Part shown: positions 24,833 through 32,963 of the stretch, piece by piece
Numbering within the stretch: the first letter of the stretch is position 1
Layout: each line of letters opens with the position of its first letter
Assembly (NCBI RefSeq): GCF_044762655.1
Contig: NZ_JBIWER010000002.1
Span: forward strand, 434,001-498,000
Direction: 5' to 3'
Source: Psychrobacillus sp044762655
GTDB taxonomy: Bacteria > Bacillota > Bacilli > Bacillales_A > Planococcaceae
Length of the DNA stretch: 64,000 nucleotides
Translations under genes and position numbers: made by a program
Notes under the pieces: generated by a model
Told to the model about the DNA's origin: nothing
What the model saw: the letters and a program-made list of their open reading frames with translations, nothing else
Database searches by the model: none

Positions 24833-26428
24833 ATGTTTGCTGCATTAACACCATTGGATTGGAAAAGAAGAGCGATTAAATATTACCCACAAAAAGTAGC
24901 AGTTATTGACGGAGAAAAACAGTTTACATATAAAGAATTCGGACAACGTGCTGACAAGTTATCTGCTGCACTATTAAACGCTGGTATTCAAAAAGGCGAT
25001 CATGTAGCAGTCATGCTACCAAACACTCATTATATGCTAGAAAGCTTTTATGGAATATGCCAAATAGGAGCTGTACTTGTACCTCTTAATTACCGACTAA
25101 ATGCAGAGGATTTGGAGTACATCATAAAGCATAGTGACTCCAAAATGCTGATAGTGGATGAAGAATTTACTAGTCCTATTGAGGAAATTGGGGATCGTTT
25201 ACCTTTTGATCAAGTTATCGTTGTTTCTGTAGAAGGGGAAACGAATTCATTGAATGGTATAGATTTTGAAACATTTATCGAACAAGATTCTGAAGATGTT
25301 ATTTTACCTAATACGGAAATTGATGAAAATCAGCTTCTGACATTGAATTATACGAGTGGTACGACATCTAAACCCAAGGGTGTTATGCTAACGCATCGTG
25401 GAAACTACATGAATGCGGTCAATTTCTTGTATCATTTGAGTGTTAAGCATGATGATGTATATCTTCATACTTTACCAATGTTCCATGCTAATGGTTGGGG
25501 TGGTGTTTGGGCGATTACAGCGGCTGGTGCAACTCATGTATGTTTAAGAAAAGTTGATCCACCGCTTATTTTGAATTTATTTACAGAACATCAAATATCC
25601 TTATTATGTGGTGCGCCAACAGTGGTTAATATGTTGGTGAATGAACCATCGAGTAAAGAAATGAAAATTACTACAAATCCTCGAATGGCAACTGCAGGAG
25701 CCCCTCCAGCAGCCGCACTTATCGCGAAAGCACAAGCAATTCTAGGATTAAATATGATTCACGTGTATGGATTGACTGAAACTTCGCCTTTCATTCTATA
25801 TAATGAATGGAAAAATGAATTCGATGAGAAATCACCTGATGAACAAGCTACAATTAAAGCGAGACAAGGAATTGAACTTGCTTTTAATGGGGAAACGAAA
25901 GTAGTTAACCAAGAAGATGGACAAGAAGTTGCATGGAATGGGAAAGAACTTGGTGAGATTATCACTCGTGGAAATGTAGTCATGGATGGTTATTACAAGG
26001 ATCCAGAAAGAACTGCTGAAGCAGTTAAAGACGGTTGGTTCTACACAGGAGACTTAGCTGTAACGTATCCTGATGGTTATATCGAAATCCAAGATAGAAT
26101 AAAAGATATGATTATCTCTGGAGGAGAAAATATTTCTTCCACAGAAATTGAAGGTGTACTATATAAACATCCCGATATTTTAGAGGCTGCAGTTATTGCT
26201 ATACCTGATGATAAGTGGGGAGAAGTTCCAAAGGCAATTATCGTACTTCATGAAGGAAGAACAGTTACAGAAAAAGAATTAATCGATTACTGTCGTTCGA
26301 ATATGTCTCATTTCAAAGCGCCAAAATCGATTGAATTTGTAGAGGCATTACCAAAAACAGCTACAGGAAAACTGCAAAAATTCCGTTTACGCGAAATGTA
26401 CTGGAATGGCCCTAAAAAGGTAAATTAA
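24833..26428 (+). CDS. Acyl-CoA synthetase (AMP-forming, fatty-acid CoA ligase type)
   Basis: A 531-residue adenylate-forming ligase that activates a carboxylic acid to its CoA thioester through an acyl-AMP. The P-loop-like motif YTSGTTSKPKGVMLTHRG is near residue 178, the adenine block is YGLTETSPF, and GWFYTGDLAV and the C-terminal catalytic lysine in KTATGKLQKFRLRE are all intact. The length fits medium- to long-chain ligases. ATG 24833 is chosen because AGGGGAG lies upstream at workable spacing; a TTG nine bases earlier sits on the ribosome site. It ends the operon with the CoA transferase. Confidence 0.94.
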   Translation: MFAALTPLDWKRRAIKYYPQKVAVIDGEKQFTYKEFGQRADKLSAALLNAGIQKGDHVAVMLPNTHYMLESFYGICQIGAVLVPLNYRLNAEDLEYIIKHSDSKMLIVDEEFTSPIEEIGDRLPFDQVIVVSVEGETNSLNGIDFETFIEQDSEDVILPNTEIDENQLLTLNYTSGTTSKPKGVMLTHRGNYMNAVNFLYHLSVKHDDVYLHTLPMFHANGWGGVWAITAAGATHVCLRKVDPPLILNLFTEHQISLLCGAPTVVNMLVNEPSSKEMKITTNPRMATAGAPPAAALIAKAQAILGLNMIHVYGLTETSPFILYNEWKNEFDEKSPDEQATIKARQGIELAFNGETKVVNQEDGQEVAWNGKELGEIITRGNVVMDGYYKDPERTAEAVKDGWFYTGDLAVTYPDGYIEIQDRIKDMIISGGENISSTEIEGVLYKHPDILEAAVIAIPDDKWGEVPKAIIVLHEGRTVTEKELIDYCRSNMSHFKAPKSIEFVEALPKTATGKLQKFRLREMYWNGPKKVN

Positions 26429-26430
26429 CA

Positions 26431-26468
26431 AAAAACTCACTCCGGTGGTTTCACCGGAGTGAGTTTTT
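26431..26468 (+). terminator. Strong terminator after the acyl-CoA synthetase
   Basis: A perfect 17-pair stem (AAAAACTCACTCCGGTG and its complement) with a four-base loop, ending in five T residues. One of the strongest terminators in the window. The stretch 26469-26645 shows nothing. Confidence 0.95.
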
Positions 26469-26645
26469 ATAGGCTTCTTAATAGTACTAGTATTAGAGAT
26501 TTTGTTTAGTAGAGGTTTCAGTAATGTTATTCGCACCACTCCAATAAAAACATGTTCAAGTAACGGATACTTAAGTTGAAGAAGAAATTGTTATTAACAT
26601 ACGGTAAAAGCTCAGTTCACAATGGATTGAGGATTTTATTATTTA

Positions 26646-26681
26646 AAAAAGCGTTTGAGCTCTATGCTCTCAACGCTTTTT
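26646..26681 (-). terminator. Terminator downstream of the distal 56-residue gene
   Basis: AAAAAGCGTTTGAGC pairs with GCTCTCAACGCTTTTT with one bulge. On the minus strand it runs into GCTTTTTTAAA, which suits the minus-strand gene whose stop is at 26729. Confidence 0.75.
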
Positions 26682-26726
26682 GTATATGGTTAGTTTGTTT
26701 ATTACTAAGTAAGAGGGAGCCGTCAC

Positions 26727-26897
26727 TTATTGAGTTTCAAGTGAAACTGTTAAAGGATAATCGACATCGAAAAGTAATATCGCTTCAGTGAGAAGATGGA
26801 TATCAATAAGAATTTGCTCTTTTATATGTTTAAAGGGACATTTATAGTAATCATCTATTAATCGATTTAGTTCTTTATAAATTAATGCTATAGGCAA
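26727..26897 (-). CDS. Small protein, 56 residues, paralogue of the adjacent 56-residue protein
   Basis: The start is TTG 26897-26895, with AGGGGGAG about five bases upstream; the stop is at 26729-26727. The product contains YKELNRLIDDYYKC and then IKEQILIDIHLLTEAI, with a hydrophobic pattern of two helices and no signal peptide or metal motif. It shares the pattern EL..LI.DYY.C followed by KEQILIDI.LL..A with the protein encoded at 27048-27218, so the two are clear paralogues of identical length. In size and helix-turn-helix outline it recalls Spo0E-type phosphatases, but the SQELD motif is absent. Function unknown. Confidence 0.7.
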   Translation of the reverse strand: MPIALIYKELNRLIDDYYKCPFKHIKEQILIDIHLLTEAILLFDVDYPLTVSLETQ

Positions 26898-27032
26898 TAA
26901 TACTCCCCCTTATGATCTATAATACCTGTTTTTTTATTATGTAACAAATCGACTATAATTGGAAGTATTTTAAGTAATAATTTTTGAAAAAGAGAACAAA
27001 GGCCATGTGGAATTGAAGAGTTGTTTAGGTAC

Positions 27033-27069
27033 AAAAAGATCACTTGATTAATAACCAAGTGATCTTTCA
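27033..27069 (-). terminator. Terminator overlapping the end of the proximal 56-residue gene
   Basis: AAGATCACTTG and CAAGTGATCTT form a perfect stem. On the minus strand it runs into CTTTTTGT. The stop codon of the gene lies in the loop, and the last codons form the first arm. Confidence 0.85.
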
Positions 27070-27218
27070 TAGTTAATCCCTAGCTTACTTTTTTCAATAA
27101 TTCTTAGTGCATCCTTTAATAGTTTAATATCGATCAATATTTGTTCCTTCAGTTGGAAGTTATTGCATCTATAATAGTCATTTATGAGTTTTTTAAGTTC
27201 TTCTACAATTATTTTCAT
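27048..27218 (-). CDS. Small protein, 56 residues, paralogue of the adjacent 56-residue protein
   Basis: ATG 27218-27216 has AAAGGAG nine bases upstream on the minus strand; the stop is TAA at 27050-27048. The product has VEELKKLINDYYRC and KEQILIDIKLLKDALRIIEK, an amphipathic two-helix layout of mostly charged and aliphatic residues with one cysteine. It is the paralogue of the protein encoded 150 bases downstream. The good ribosome site, the dedicated terminator and the conserved twin all argue that it is real. I do not recognise the family. A Spo0E-like partner protein is one guess, but the SQELD signature is missing. Confidence 0.78.
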   Translation of the reverse strand: MKIIVEELKKLINDYYRCNNFQLKEQILIDIKLLKDALRIIEKSKLGINYERSLGY

Positions 27219-27359
27219 AGGTTACGACTCCTTTGTAGTTATGTATCACCCATAAATAAGTATGTAATTTAACCTATGTAAGCTTATAGAAATAATACCC
27301 ACATTTTGTTATTTTCAAACTCTTTATATTATATTTTAGAATATAATATTTTTCAAAAC

Positions 27360-27392
27360 AAAACCCCTCAACCATAAAGGTAAAGGGGTTTT
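27360..27392 (-). terminator. Terminator downstream of lexA
   Basis: AAAACCCCT and AGGGGTTTT with an inner ACC/GGT pair; T-rich on both strands. It lies about 100 bases past the lexA stop codon. Confidence 0.85.
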
Positions 27393-27398
27393 TCGATG

Positions 27399-27431
27399 AT
27401 TTCAACGAAAATGTCCACTTTTCGTTGAAAT
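27399..27431. repeat. Perfect 13-base inverted repeat between lexA and its terminator
   Basis: ATTTCAACGAAAA (27399-27411) and TTTTCGTTGAAAT (27419-27431) are exact complements around a seven-base loop. There is no T-run next to it. The lexA transcript would pass this hairpin before the terminator, so it may protect the 3' end or bind a protein. Confidence 0.75.
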
Positions 27432-27490
27432 ATGATATCGGCTCTTCGTTATTTTAAGTAATATTAAGTAGATTGTCAAGTCTGTAAATA

Positions 27491-28111
27491 CTATTGAATA
27501 TTGCGATAAACTCCAACAACTTTTCCAAGAATGCTAACGGAGTTTACGATGATTGGTTCCATGGAGGAATTTTCAGGTTGTAAACGGAAATAGGATTTTT
27601 CCTTAAAGAACCGCTTCACTGTCGCTTCATCCTCGTCGGTCATTGCTACAACAATATCACCATTATTTGCTGATTGCTGTTGTTTTACAACAACATAGTC
27701 ACCATTTAAAATTCCTGCTTCAATCATACTGTTACCCATAATCTCTAACATAAATAAATTATCATCAGATGTACCAAAAGTTTCTGGCAGCGGGAAAAAT
27801 TCTTCAATATTTTCAATTGCCGTAATTGGCAATCCAGCAGTAACTTTACCAACTAGTGGCACATGAACTACGTTTTGTTTTTCAGCCATGCTTCCTAAAC
27901 TGTCAAGGATTTCAATGGCACGTGGTTTAGTTGGATCTCTTCTGATTAAACCTTTACTTTCTAATCGAGCTAAGTGTCCATGGACAGTAGAACTTGATGC
28001 TAAGCCCACAGCTTCTCCTATTTCTCGAACGGATGGTGGATACCCTTTTTTGCGTACTTCTTCTTTTATAAAAGCTAGAATGTCTTCTTGCCTTTTAGAT
28101 GCTTTCTTCAT
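27491..28111 (-). CDS. lexA: SOS repressor LexA
   Basis: A 206-residue LexA, which represses DNA-damage genes and cuts itself when RecA is activated. The N-terminal winged helix has YPPSVREIGEAVGLASSSTVH. The cleavage bond is Ala92-Gly93 in KVTAGLP, and the catalytic pair is Ser128 (GNSMIEAG) and Lys166 (TVKRFF). All are intact. GAGGTG precedes the ATG on the minus strand. The gene diverges from yneA across a region with three LexA-box-like sites, so it should regulate itself and the yneA operon. Confidence 0.99.
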   Translation of the reverse strand: MKKASKRQEDILAFIKEEVRKKGYPPSVREIGEAVGLASSSTVHGHLARLESKGLIRRDPTKPRAIEILDSLGSMAEKQNVVHVPLVGKVTAGLPITAIENIEEFFPLPETFGTSDDNLFMLEIMGNSMIEAGILNGDYVVVKQQQSANNGDIVVAMTDEDEATVKRFFKEKSYFRLQPENSSMEPIIVNSVSILGKVVGVYRNIQ

Positions 28112-28185
28112 TTGTTCACCTCTTTAAGAGTAATTACTATCCTTTTCTATCTTATTAATAGTATAACAGGCTACGAACATTAATG

Positions 28186-28264
28186 CAAACATAGGTTCTA
28201 ATTAGTGTTGACAAAAACAAACGTTCGCATTATTATTAAATTATACATTACGAACACATATTCT
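28186..28264 (+). promoter_or_regulatory. Divergent lexA / yneA control region with three LexA-box-like sites
   Basis: Compared with the Bacillus consensus CGAACN4GTTCG, three sites fit with two mismatches each: CAAACATAGGTTCT (28186-28199), AAAACAAACGTTCG (28214-28227) and CGAACACATATTCT (28251-28264). A yneA promoter is visible: TTGACA (28208-28213), 17 bases, TATTAT (28231-28236). The middle box lies exactly between -35 and -10. This predicts SOS control of yneA-yneB-ynzC and lexA. Confidence 0.8.
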
Positions 28265-28281
28265 ATTAGGGGGTATTTTTA

Positions 28282-28599
28282 ATGACCTGGATAAAAGAAA
28301 ACTATTTTCTATCATTTTTTGTTGCTGGAAGTATTGCTTTTATAATGTTTATAATAATCTCGAAATCTTTTTCTACAGATGAGAGTCAACATATTAATAT
28401 AGAGCAAGGCGATTCTTTATGGGAGTTAGCACATGAGTACGGAGTTAATGAAGATAAAAAAGTATGGATTAATAAGGTAATGGCGATGAATAACTTGAAA
28501 GATGAACATATAAAAGCAGGAGAAATACTTAAAATTCCAGCCAATGAAAAAAGTTACCACTTCGATAATGAAACGGAGTTAGCAGGCGATACAAAATGA
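28282..28599 (+). CDS. yneA: SOS cell-division inhibitor YneA (LysM protein)
   Basis: A 105-residue protein with one N-terminal membrane span (residues about 9-27, FLSFFVAGSIAFIMFIIIS) and an external LysM domain (about residues 36-92: IEQGDSLWELAHEYGVNED and VMAMNNLKDEHIKAGEILKIP). In B. subtilis YneA halts division during DNA damage and acts at the membrane. TAGGGGG precedes ATG 28282. It overlaps yneB by four bases (ATGA) and is the first gene of the LexA-controlled operon. Confidence 0.92.
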   Translation: MTWIKENYFLSFFVAGSIAFIMFIIISKSFSTDESQHINIEQGDSLWELAHEYGVNEDKKVWINKVMAMNNLKDEHIKAGEILKIPANEKSYHFDNETELAGDTK

Positions 28600-29246
28600 A
28601 ATCAGTTATCTATTGTCGTGTGAGCACTGAAAAAGAGTCTCAAGAGACCTCTTTAAAGAGACAGGAAGAGGAACTGTTAGAATTTGCAAAACAAAAAAGC
28701 TATGAAGTGGCAAAAGTATTTATTGATCAACATAGTGGTTATGATGTTGAGCGTGAAGGCTTATTAGAATTACTTGACTATATAAAAGAAAATGAAATTA
28801 ACGCTGTATTTGTTCAAGATGAAACTCGAATAGGTAGAGGAAATGGAAGAATGGCAGTTCTACATCTACTCCAAAAAACAAATACCTCTGTGTACACTTT
28901 ACAAGATAAAGGGGTCATTAATTTAAATGAAATGGATTCTATGCTCCTCGAAATATTAGCGCTTGTGGAGGAATATCAAAGGAAATTACATAATGCTAAA
29001 ATAAGACGAGGGATGAAAAAGGCGGTTTCCAAAGGATACCGACCAGAAAAAAATTTAAAGACAAAAGGAAATCCTGAAGGAAGGGAAAGAATAGATGTTC
29101 CTGTAGAAGAAGTTGTTAGACTACGGAATGCAGGTCTTACCTATGAGGAGATTTCGAGCACTTTAAAAGGATTGGGTTTTAACATTAGTAAAGCAACCGT
29201 CCATCGACGTTATATTGAGTACATAGAAACACATGGAGTGAAATGA
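28596..29246 (+). CDS. yneB: YneB-family serine recombinase (resolvase-like)
   Basis: A 216-residue serine recombinase. The N-terminal catalytic domain begins with VIYCRVSTEKESQETSLKRQ; the nucleophile is Ser10. FVQDETRIGRGNGRMAVL carries the conserved arginines. The C-terminal part has a helix-turn-helix (LTYEEISSTLKGLGFNISKA). Its place between yneA and ynzC is the same as in B. subtilis, where its SOS role is unclear. It overlaps yneA by four bases, so synthesis is coupled. Confidence 0.93.
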   Translation: MKSVIYCRVSTEKESQETSLKRQEEELLEFAKQKSYEVAKVFIDQHSGYDVEREGLLELLDYIKENEINAVFVQDETRIGRGNGRMAVLHLLQKTNTSVYTLQDKGVINLNEMDSMLLEILALVEEYQRKLHNAKIRRGMKKAVSKGYRPEKNLKTKGNPEGRERIDVPVEEVVRLRNAGLTYEEISSTLKGLGFNISKATVHRRYIEYIETHGVK

Positions 29247-29308
29247 CTTGCACTCTGTGTGTTTTTTCCTTACCTTTATATAAAGAGAAAGTGAAAGGAT
29301 GCGTTAAA

Positions 29309-29542
29309 ATGTTAAGTAAAGAAAAACTAGCAAGAATTAGCGAGCTGTCTAAAAAATCTAAAACAACAGGACTTTCAATTGAAGAAGCAAAAGAACAGAG
29401 TTCTTTACGTAAAGAATATTTGGAAACTTTTCGCTCCACAATGAGAGATACTATAGAAAGTGTAAAAATAATTGACCCTGCTGGAAATGATGTAACCCCT
29501 GTAAAGGTTCAAGAAGCCAAGAAAGGAAAGTTTCTGAATTAA
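29309..29542 (+). CDS. ynzC: YnzC-type DUF896 protein
   Basis: A 77-residue protein of the DUF896 family: MLSKEKLARISELSKKSKTT then LSIEEAKEQSSLRKEYLETF and an IKIIDP-like VKIIDPAGNDVTP segment. The fold is a two-helix hairpin of unknown function. ATG 29309 with GAAAGGATG is chosen; the frame is open back to yneB but lacks family residues. It is the third gene of the SOS operon, 62 bases after yneB. Confidence 0.92.
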   Translation: MLSKEKLARISELSKKSKTTGLSIEEAKEQSSLRKEYLETFRSTMRDTIESVKIIDPAGNDVTPVKVQEAKKGKFLN

Positions 29543-29628
29543 TTAATCATTTCAGAAACCATTGATAATACAGACATTCTTGTCTAAACTAGAAATATAG
29601 AAAAAATTTGTTTGAGAGGATGTCATTC

Positions 29629-31629
29629 ATGTCATTACAATCCGATTTATTAGCAATTAATACGGTTCGAACTTTGTCTATTGATGCAATCGATAAAGCT
29701 AATTCTGGTCACCCTGGTTTACCAATGGGGGCTGCACCAATGGCTTACACTTTATGGACAAAACATTTACGTCATAATCCAAATAACCCAACATGGTTCA
29801 ACCGCGACCGTTTTGTATTATCTGCAGGTCATGGTTCTATGCTTTTATATAGTCTACTTCACCTTGGTGGCTATGATTTACCTATGGAAGAGATTAAGAA
29901 CTTTAGACAATGGGATTCTAAAACACCTGGACATCCTGAATTCGGTCACACTGCAGGAGTAGAAGCAACAACTGGTCCACTTGGTCAAGGAATCGGGATG
30001 GCAGTAGGTATGGCGATGGCTGAGGCACACTTAGCAGCTACGTACAATAAAGAAAACCACTCTATTATTGATCATTATACTTATGCATTATGCGGTGATG
30101 GTGATTTAATGGAAGGTGTAGCTGCAGAAGCAATTTCTCTTGCTGGCCATCTTCAATTGGATAAATTGATTGTATTATATGATAGTAATGATATTTCTTT
30201 AGATGGTGATTTAGGTAAATCATTCTCAGAAAATGTAGAAAAACGATTTGATTCATATGGTTGGAACTATATTCTCGTAAAAGACGGAAACGATATCGAA
30301 GAAATTTCAAATGCTATTGATAAAGCGAAGTCTCAAAATGATAAACCAACTCTTATTGAAGTGAAAACTGTTATCGGCTTTGGTTCTCCTAACCGTTCTG
30401 GTAAGTCAGATGCTCATGGTATGCCTTTAGGAAAAGACGAAACTCTTTTAGCTAAAGCGGAATATAAATGGTTATACGAAGAGGACTTCTACGTTCCTGA
30501 AGAGGTTTATGACACATTCAAACAAGCATCTGAACGTTTAGGTGTTCAAGAAGAGGCTTCTTGGAATGAGAAACTAAATGCGTATGAGTCTGAATTCCCT
30601 GAGTTAGCTTCAACACTAAAAACAGCTATTTCTGGAGAATTACCTGAAAACTTTGCAGATGCATTGAAAACGTACGAAACTGGTACTTCTCATGCTACTC
30701 GTTCTGCATCTGGGGAAGCAATTAATGCAATTGCTCAAAACTTACCTTCATTCTTTGGTGGTAGTGCCGATTTAGCAGGGTCCAATAAAACTACCATGAA
30801 GAATGTTGGAGATTTTTCAGCAGAAAATTATGCTGGAAAAAACATTTGGTTCGGTGTACGTGAGTTTGCAATGGGGACTGCTTTAAATGGAATGGCTTTA
30901 CACGGAGGACTAAATGTATTTGGTGGTACATTCTTCGTATTTAGTGACTATGTACGCCCAGCAATTCGTTTATCTGCATTAATGGGACTTCCTGTAACGT
31001 ATGTATTTACACATGACAGTATCGCTGTTGGGGAAGATGGTCCAACCCATGAGCCAGTGGAACATTTAGCTTCTTTACGAGCAATGCCAGGTCTATCTGT
31101 AATCCGTCCAGCTGATGCAAATGAAACTGCAGAAGCTTGGAAACTAGCTGTTTCATCTAAAAATATTCCGACGGTTCTAGTGCTATCTAGACAAAACCTT
31201 CCTACGCTTGAAAACTCAGTGGAGCTAGCTAAAGAAGGAGTTTCAAAAGGAGCTTATGTTGTAGCGCCTAATGAAAAAGCGGAAGCGATCCTGCTTGCAA
31301 CTGGTTCAGAAGTGAGTCTTGCAGTTGAAGCGCAACAAGCACTTTCTAAAGAAGGTATTGAAGTTTCCGTTGTTTCTATGCCGTCATGGGATTTATTTGA
31401 GAAACAAGATGCTGCATATAAAAATACGGTTTTACCATCTCATTTAACAAAGCGTCTAGCAATCGAAATGGGTTCATCATTAGGCTGGCACCGTTATGTT
31501 GGATTTGAAGGCGACGTAATTGCTATTGATAAATTCGGTGCAAGTGCTCCTGGTGAAATTGTTATGAAAGAATATGGTTTCTCTGTAGAGAATGTTGTTT
31601 CTAAAATGAAAGACCTACTTCAAAAATAA
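29629..31629 (+). CDS. tkt: Transketolase
   Basis: A 666-residue transketolase, a thiamine-diphosphate enzyme that moves two-carbon units between sugar phosphates in the pentose phosphate pathway. Signatures include SGHPGLPMGAAPMAYTLW near residue 27, the TPP/metal motif GDGDLMEGVAAEA near 155, GSADLAGSN, and EDGPTHEPVEHLASLR near residue 465. Full length. GAGAGGATG precedes ATG 29629; a TTG start 21 bases upstream lacks a ribosome site. Strong terminator behind it. Confidence 0.98.
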   Translation: MSLQSDLLAINTVRTLSIDAIDKANSGHPGLPMGAAPMAYTLWTKHLRHNPNNPTWFNRDRFVLSAGHGSMLLYSLLHLGGYDLPMEEIKNFRQWDSKTPGHPEFGHTAGVEATTGPLGQGIGMAVGMAMAEAHLAATYNKENHSIIDHYTYALCGDGDLMEGVAAEAISLAGHLQLDKLIVLYDSNDISLDGDLGKSFSENVEKRFDSYGWNYILVKDGNDIEEISNAIDKAKSQNDKPTLIEVKTVIGFGSPNRSGKSDAHGMPLGKDETLLAKAEYKWLYEEDFYVPEEVYDTFKQASERLGVQEEASWNEKLNAYESEFPELASTLKTAISGELPENFADALKTYETGTSHATRSASGEAINAIAQNLPSFFGGSADLAGSNKTTMKNVGDFSAENYAGKNIWFGVREFAMGTALNGMALHGGLNVFGGTFFVFSDYVRPAIRLSALMGLPVTYVFTHDSIAVGEDGPTHEPVEHLASLRAMPGLSVIRPADANETAEAWKLAVSSKNIPTVLVLSRQNLPTLENSVELAKEGVSKGAYVVAPNEKAEAILLATGSEVSLAVEAQQALSKEGIEVSVVSMPSWDLFEKQDAAYKNTVLPSHLTKRLAIEMGSSLGWHRYVGFEGDVIAIDKFGASAPGEIVMKEYGFSVENVVSKMKDLLQK

Positions 31630-31639
31630 GAATATTAAT

Positions 31640-31690
31640 AAAAGCAATTCAAATACTTTTAAACATTTAGTATTTGAATTGCTTTTTTAT
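31640..31690 (+). terminator. Terminator after tkt
   Basis: An 18-pair perfect stem (AAAAGCAATTCAAATACT and its complement) with an 11-base loop, ending in TTTTTT. Confidence 0.95.
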
Positions 31691-31780
31691 TCGAATTTAT
31701 ATAGAATGCAAAAAGAATCTATAGTATAATTTTTAATGGTGTCTTGTACACGTAGATAAGAACATGAAGGAGGAGAAAAT

Positions 31781-31999
31781 ATGCAAACATGGATTTGGAT
31801 TGTTATTATAATCGTTGCGTTAATCGCTGGTGCGGCAATTGGTTTCTTTGCAGCACGTCAATATATGATGAAGTACTTAAAAGAAAACCCGCCTATTAAT
31901 GAACAAATGCTACGTATGATGATGGCACAAATGGGTCGTAAGCCTTCTGAAAAACAAGTTAAACAAATGATGAATCAAATGAATAAAATGCAAAAATAA
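31781..31999 (+). CDS. yneF: YneF-family small membrane protein (UPF0154)
   Basis: A 72-residue protein with one N-terminal membrane helix (residues 4-27, IWIVIIIVALIAGAAIGFF) and a basic, methionine-rich cytoplasmic tail (NEQMLRMMMAQMGRKPSEKQ). It has the UPF0154 pattern and is next to tkt as in B. subtilis. AAGGAGGAG precedes ATG 31781. The exact role is unknown. Confidence 0.94.
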   Translation: MQTWIWIVIIIVALIAGAAIGFFAARQYMMKYLKENPPINEQMLRMMMAQMGRKPSEKQVKQMMNQMNKMQK

Positions 32000-32000
32000 A

Positions 32001-32024
32001 AAGCACTCAGCAGAGTGCTTTTTT
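32001..32024. terminator. Bidirectional terminator between yneF and yqkD
   Basis: AAGCACTC and GAGTGCTT around AGCA, followed by T residues on the plus strand and preceded by A residues (T-run on minus). It also overlaps the end of the minus-strand yqkD. Confidence 0.88.
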
Positions 32025-32952
32025 ATTTATTTAACAAACCATTTTCTTGTAGAAAATCTGCCACAACTTGCTCATATTCTTTACTATTTTCATTGAACGA
32101 TTTAGCATGTTCACCTATATCAAATAATTTTAATGTTTTTGGACCTAGCTTTTTTTCATATAAATCTTCAGTCATTTTAGGAAGTATAAAATCATCTTGC
32201 AAACTATGGATAAATAAGACTGGTTTTTCAATTTTGTCAATCACATCAATTGGGGAAACGAGATTTAGCGTATATCCATCACGCAGTTTTAAAAACAAAT
32301 TCGCAAATCGTATCGCGAGACTCGATCGGAGAGGAGTTGTCTGTGTCATTATATGATAAACTTGCTGCTCAAAATCTGAAAATGCACAATCCGAAATATA
32401 AAAATTAGCATCATCAATTATAGAGCCAGCATATAGCAGTGTGGTGGCTGCCCCCATAGATTCTCCATGAATACCTAAAACTGCATCATTTCCCGCTCTT
32501 TCTCTTACTGCTTCAACAACAGATTGTAAATCTATTTTTTCATAAAACCCAAAGCTAGTTGTCTTGCCACCGGAATCACCATGTCTACGATGATCGTAGA
32601 CAACACTATTAAATCCAAGACGTTCAAACATACGAACAAAACGTAGCGAGTTAATTTTGTTTTCGGTGACCCCATGGCAAATAACGACATAATTATTTGT
32701 TTCTAGTGGCTCGACAAAAATGGCTTTTAAAGAATAGCCATTTTTAGATTCGATCCATTGTTCCGTTTTATTTACTGCGTTAAACCAGGCTTCATCTAAT
32801 CTTTTTGAGGTAATTTCGCGGTTTAATATAAAATCATTTTCTTTTTTCTTCATATACATCAACCTATTAGTTACAAAAAAACCAAAGAACGTAGTGATAG
32901 CTGTCAAAATACTAGTAAAAATACTCGTCCAAATAATTACTCGTTTCTTCAT
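32023..32952 (-). CDS. yqkD: YqkD-like alpha/beta hydrolase, membrane-anchored
   Basis: A 309-residue hydrolase with an N-terminal membrane anchor (residues about 5-31). The catalytic domain has VICHGVTENKINSLR, YDHRRHGDSGGK, the nucleophile serine in GIHGESMGAATTLLY, an acid in SLQDDFILPK and a histidine in GEHAKSF. This is the BEM46/YqkD type of serine hydrolase, and the neighbourhood (yqkE, yqkF, nudF, fur) matches B. subtilis. The substrate is unknown. It follows the HMG-CoA lyase gene by 11 bases on the same strand, so both are probably cotranscribed. AGGGG precedes the ATG. Confidence 0.88.
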   Translation of the reverse strand: MKKRVIIWTSIFTSILTAITTFFGFFVTNRLMYMKKKENDFILNREITSKRLDEAWFNAVNKTEQWIESKNGYSLKAIFVEPLETNNYVVICHGVTENKINSLRFVRMFERLGFNSVVYDHRRHGDSGGKTTSFGFYEKIDLQSVVEAVRERAGNDAVLGIHGESMGAATTLLYAGSIIDDANFYISDCAFSDFEQQVYHIMTQTTPLRSSLAIRFANLFLKLRDGYTLNLVSPIDVIDKIEKPVLFIHSLQDDFILPKMTEDLYEKKLGPKTLKLFDIGEHAKSFNENSKEYEQVVADFLQENGLLNK

Positions 32953-32963
32953 TTGATCAACCC

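Noticed and set aside
26576..26791. 71-codon open frame on the plus strand from TTG
   Set aside because: No ribosome site; it runs through a terminator hairpin and opposite the better-supported 56-residue minus-strand gene.
26888..27070. 60-codon minus-strand frame starting MKDHLVINQ
   Set aside because: It begins inside the terminator of the 56-residue gene and has no ribosome site; it overlaps the start of the paralogue in another frame.
29520..29560. Terminator after ynzC (TTTCTGAA / TTCAGAAA)
   Set aside because: A stem can form, but no T-run follows and the first arm lies in the last codons of ynzC, so I did not list it as a terminator.
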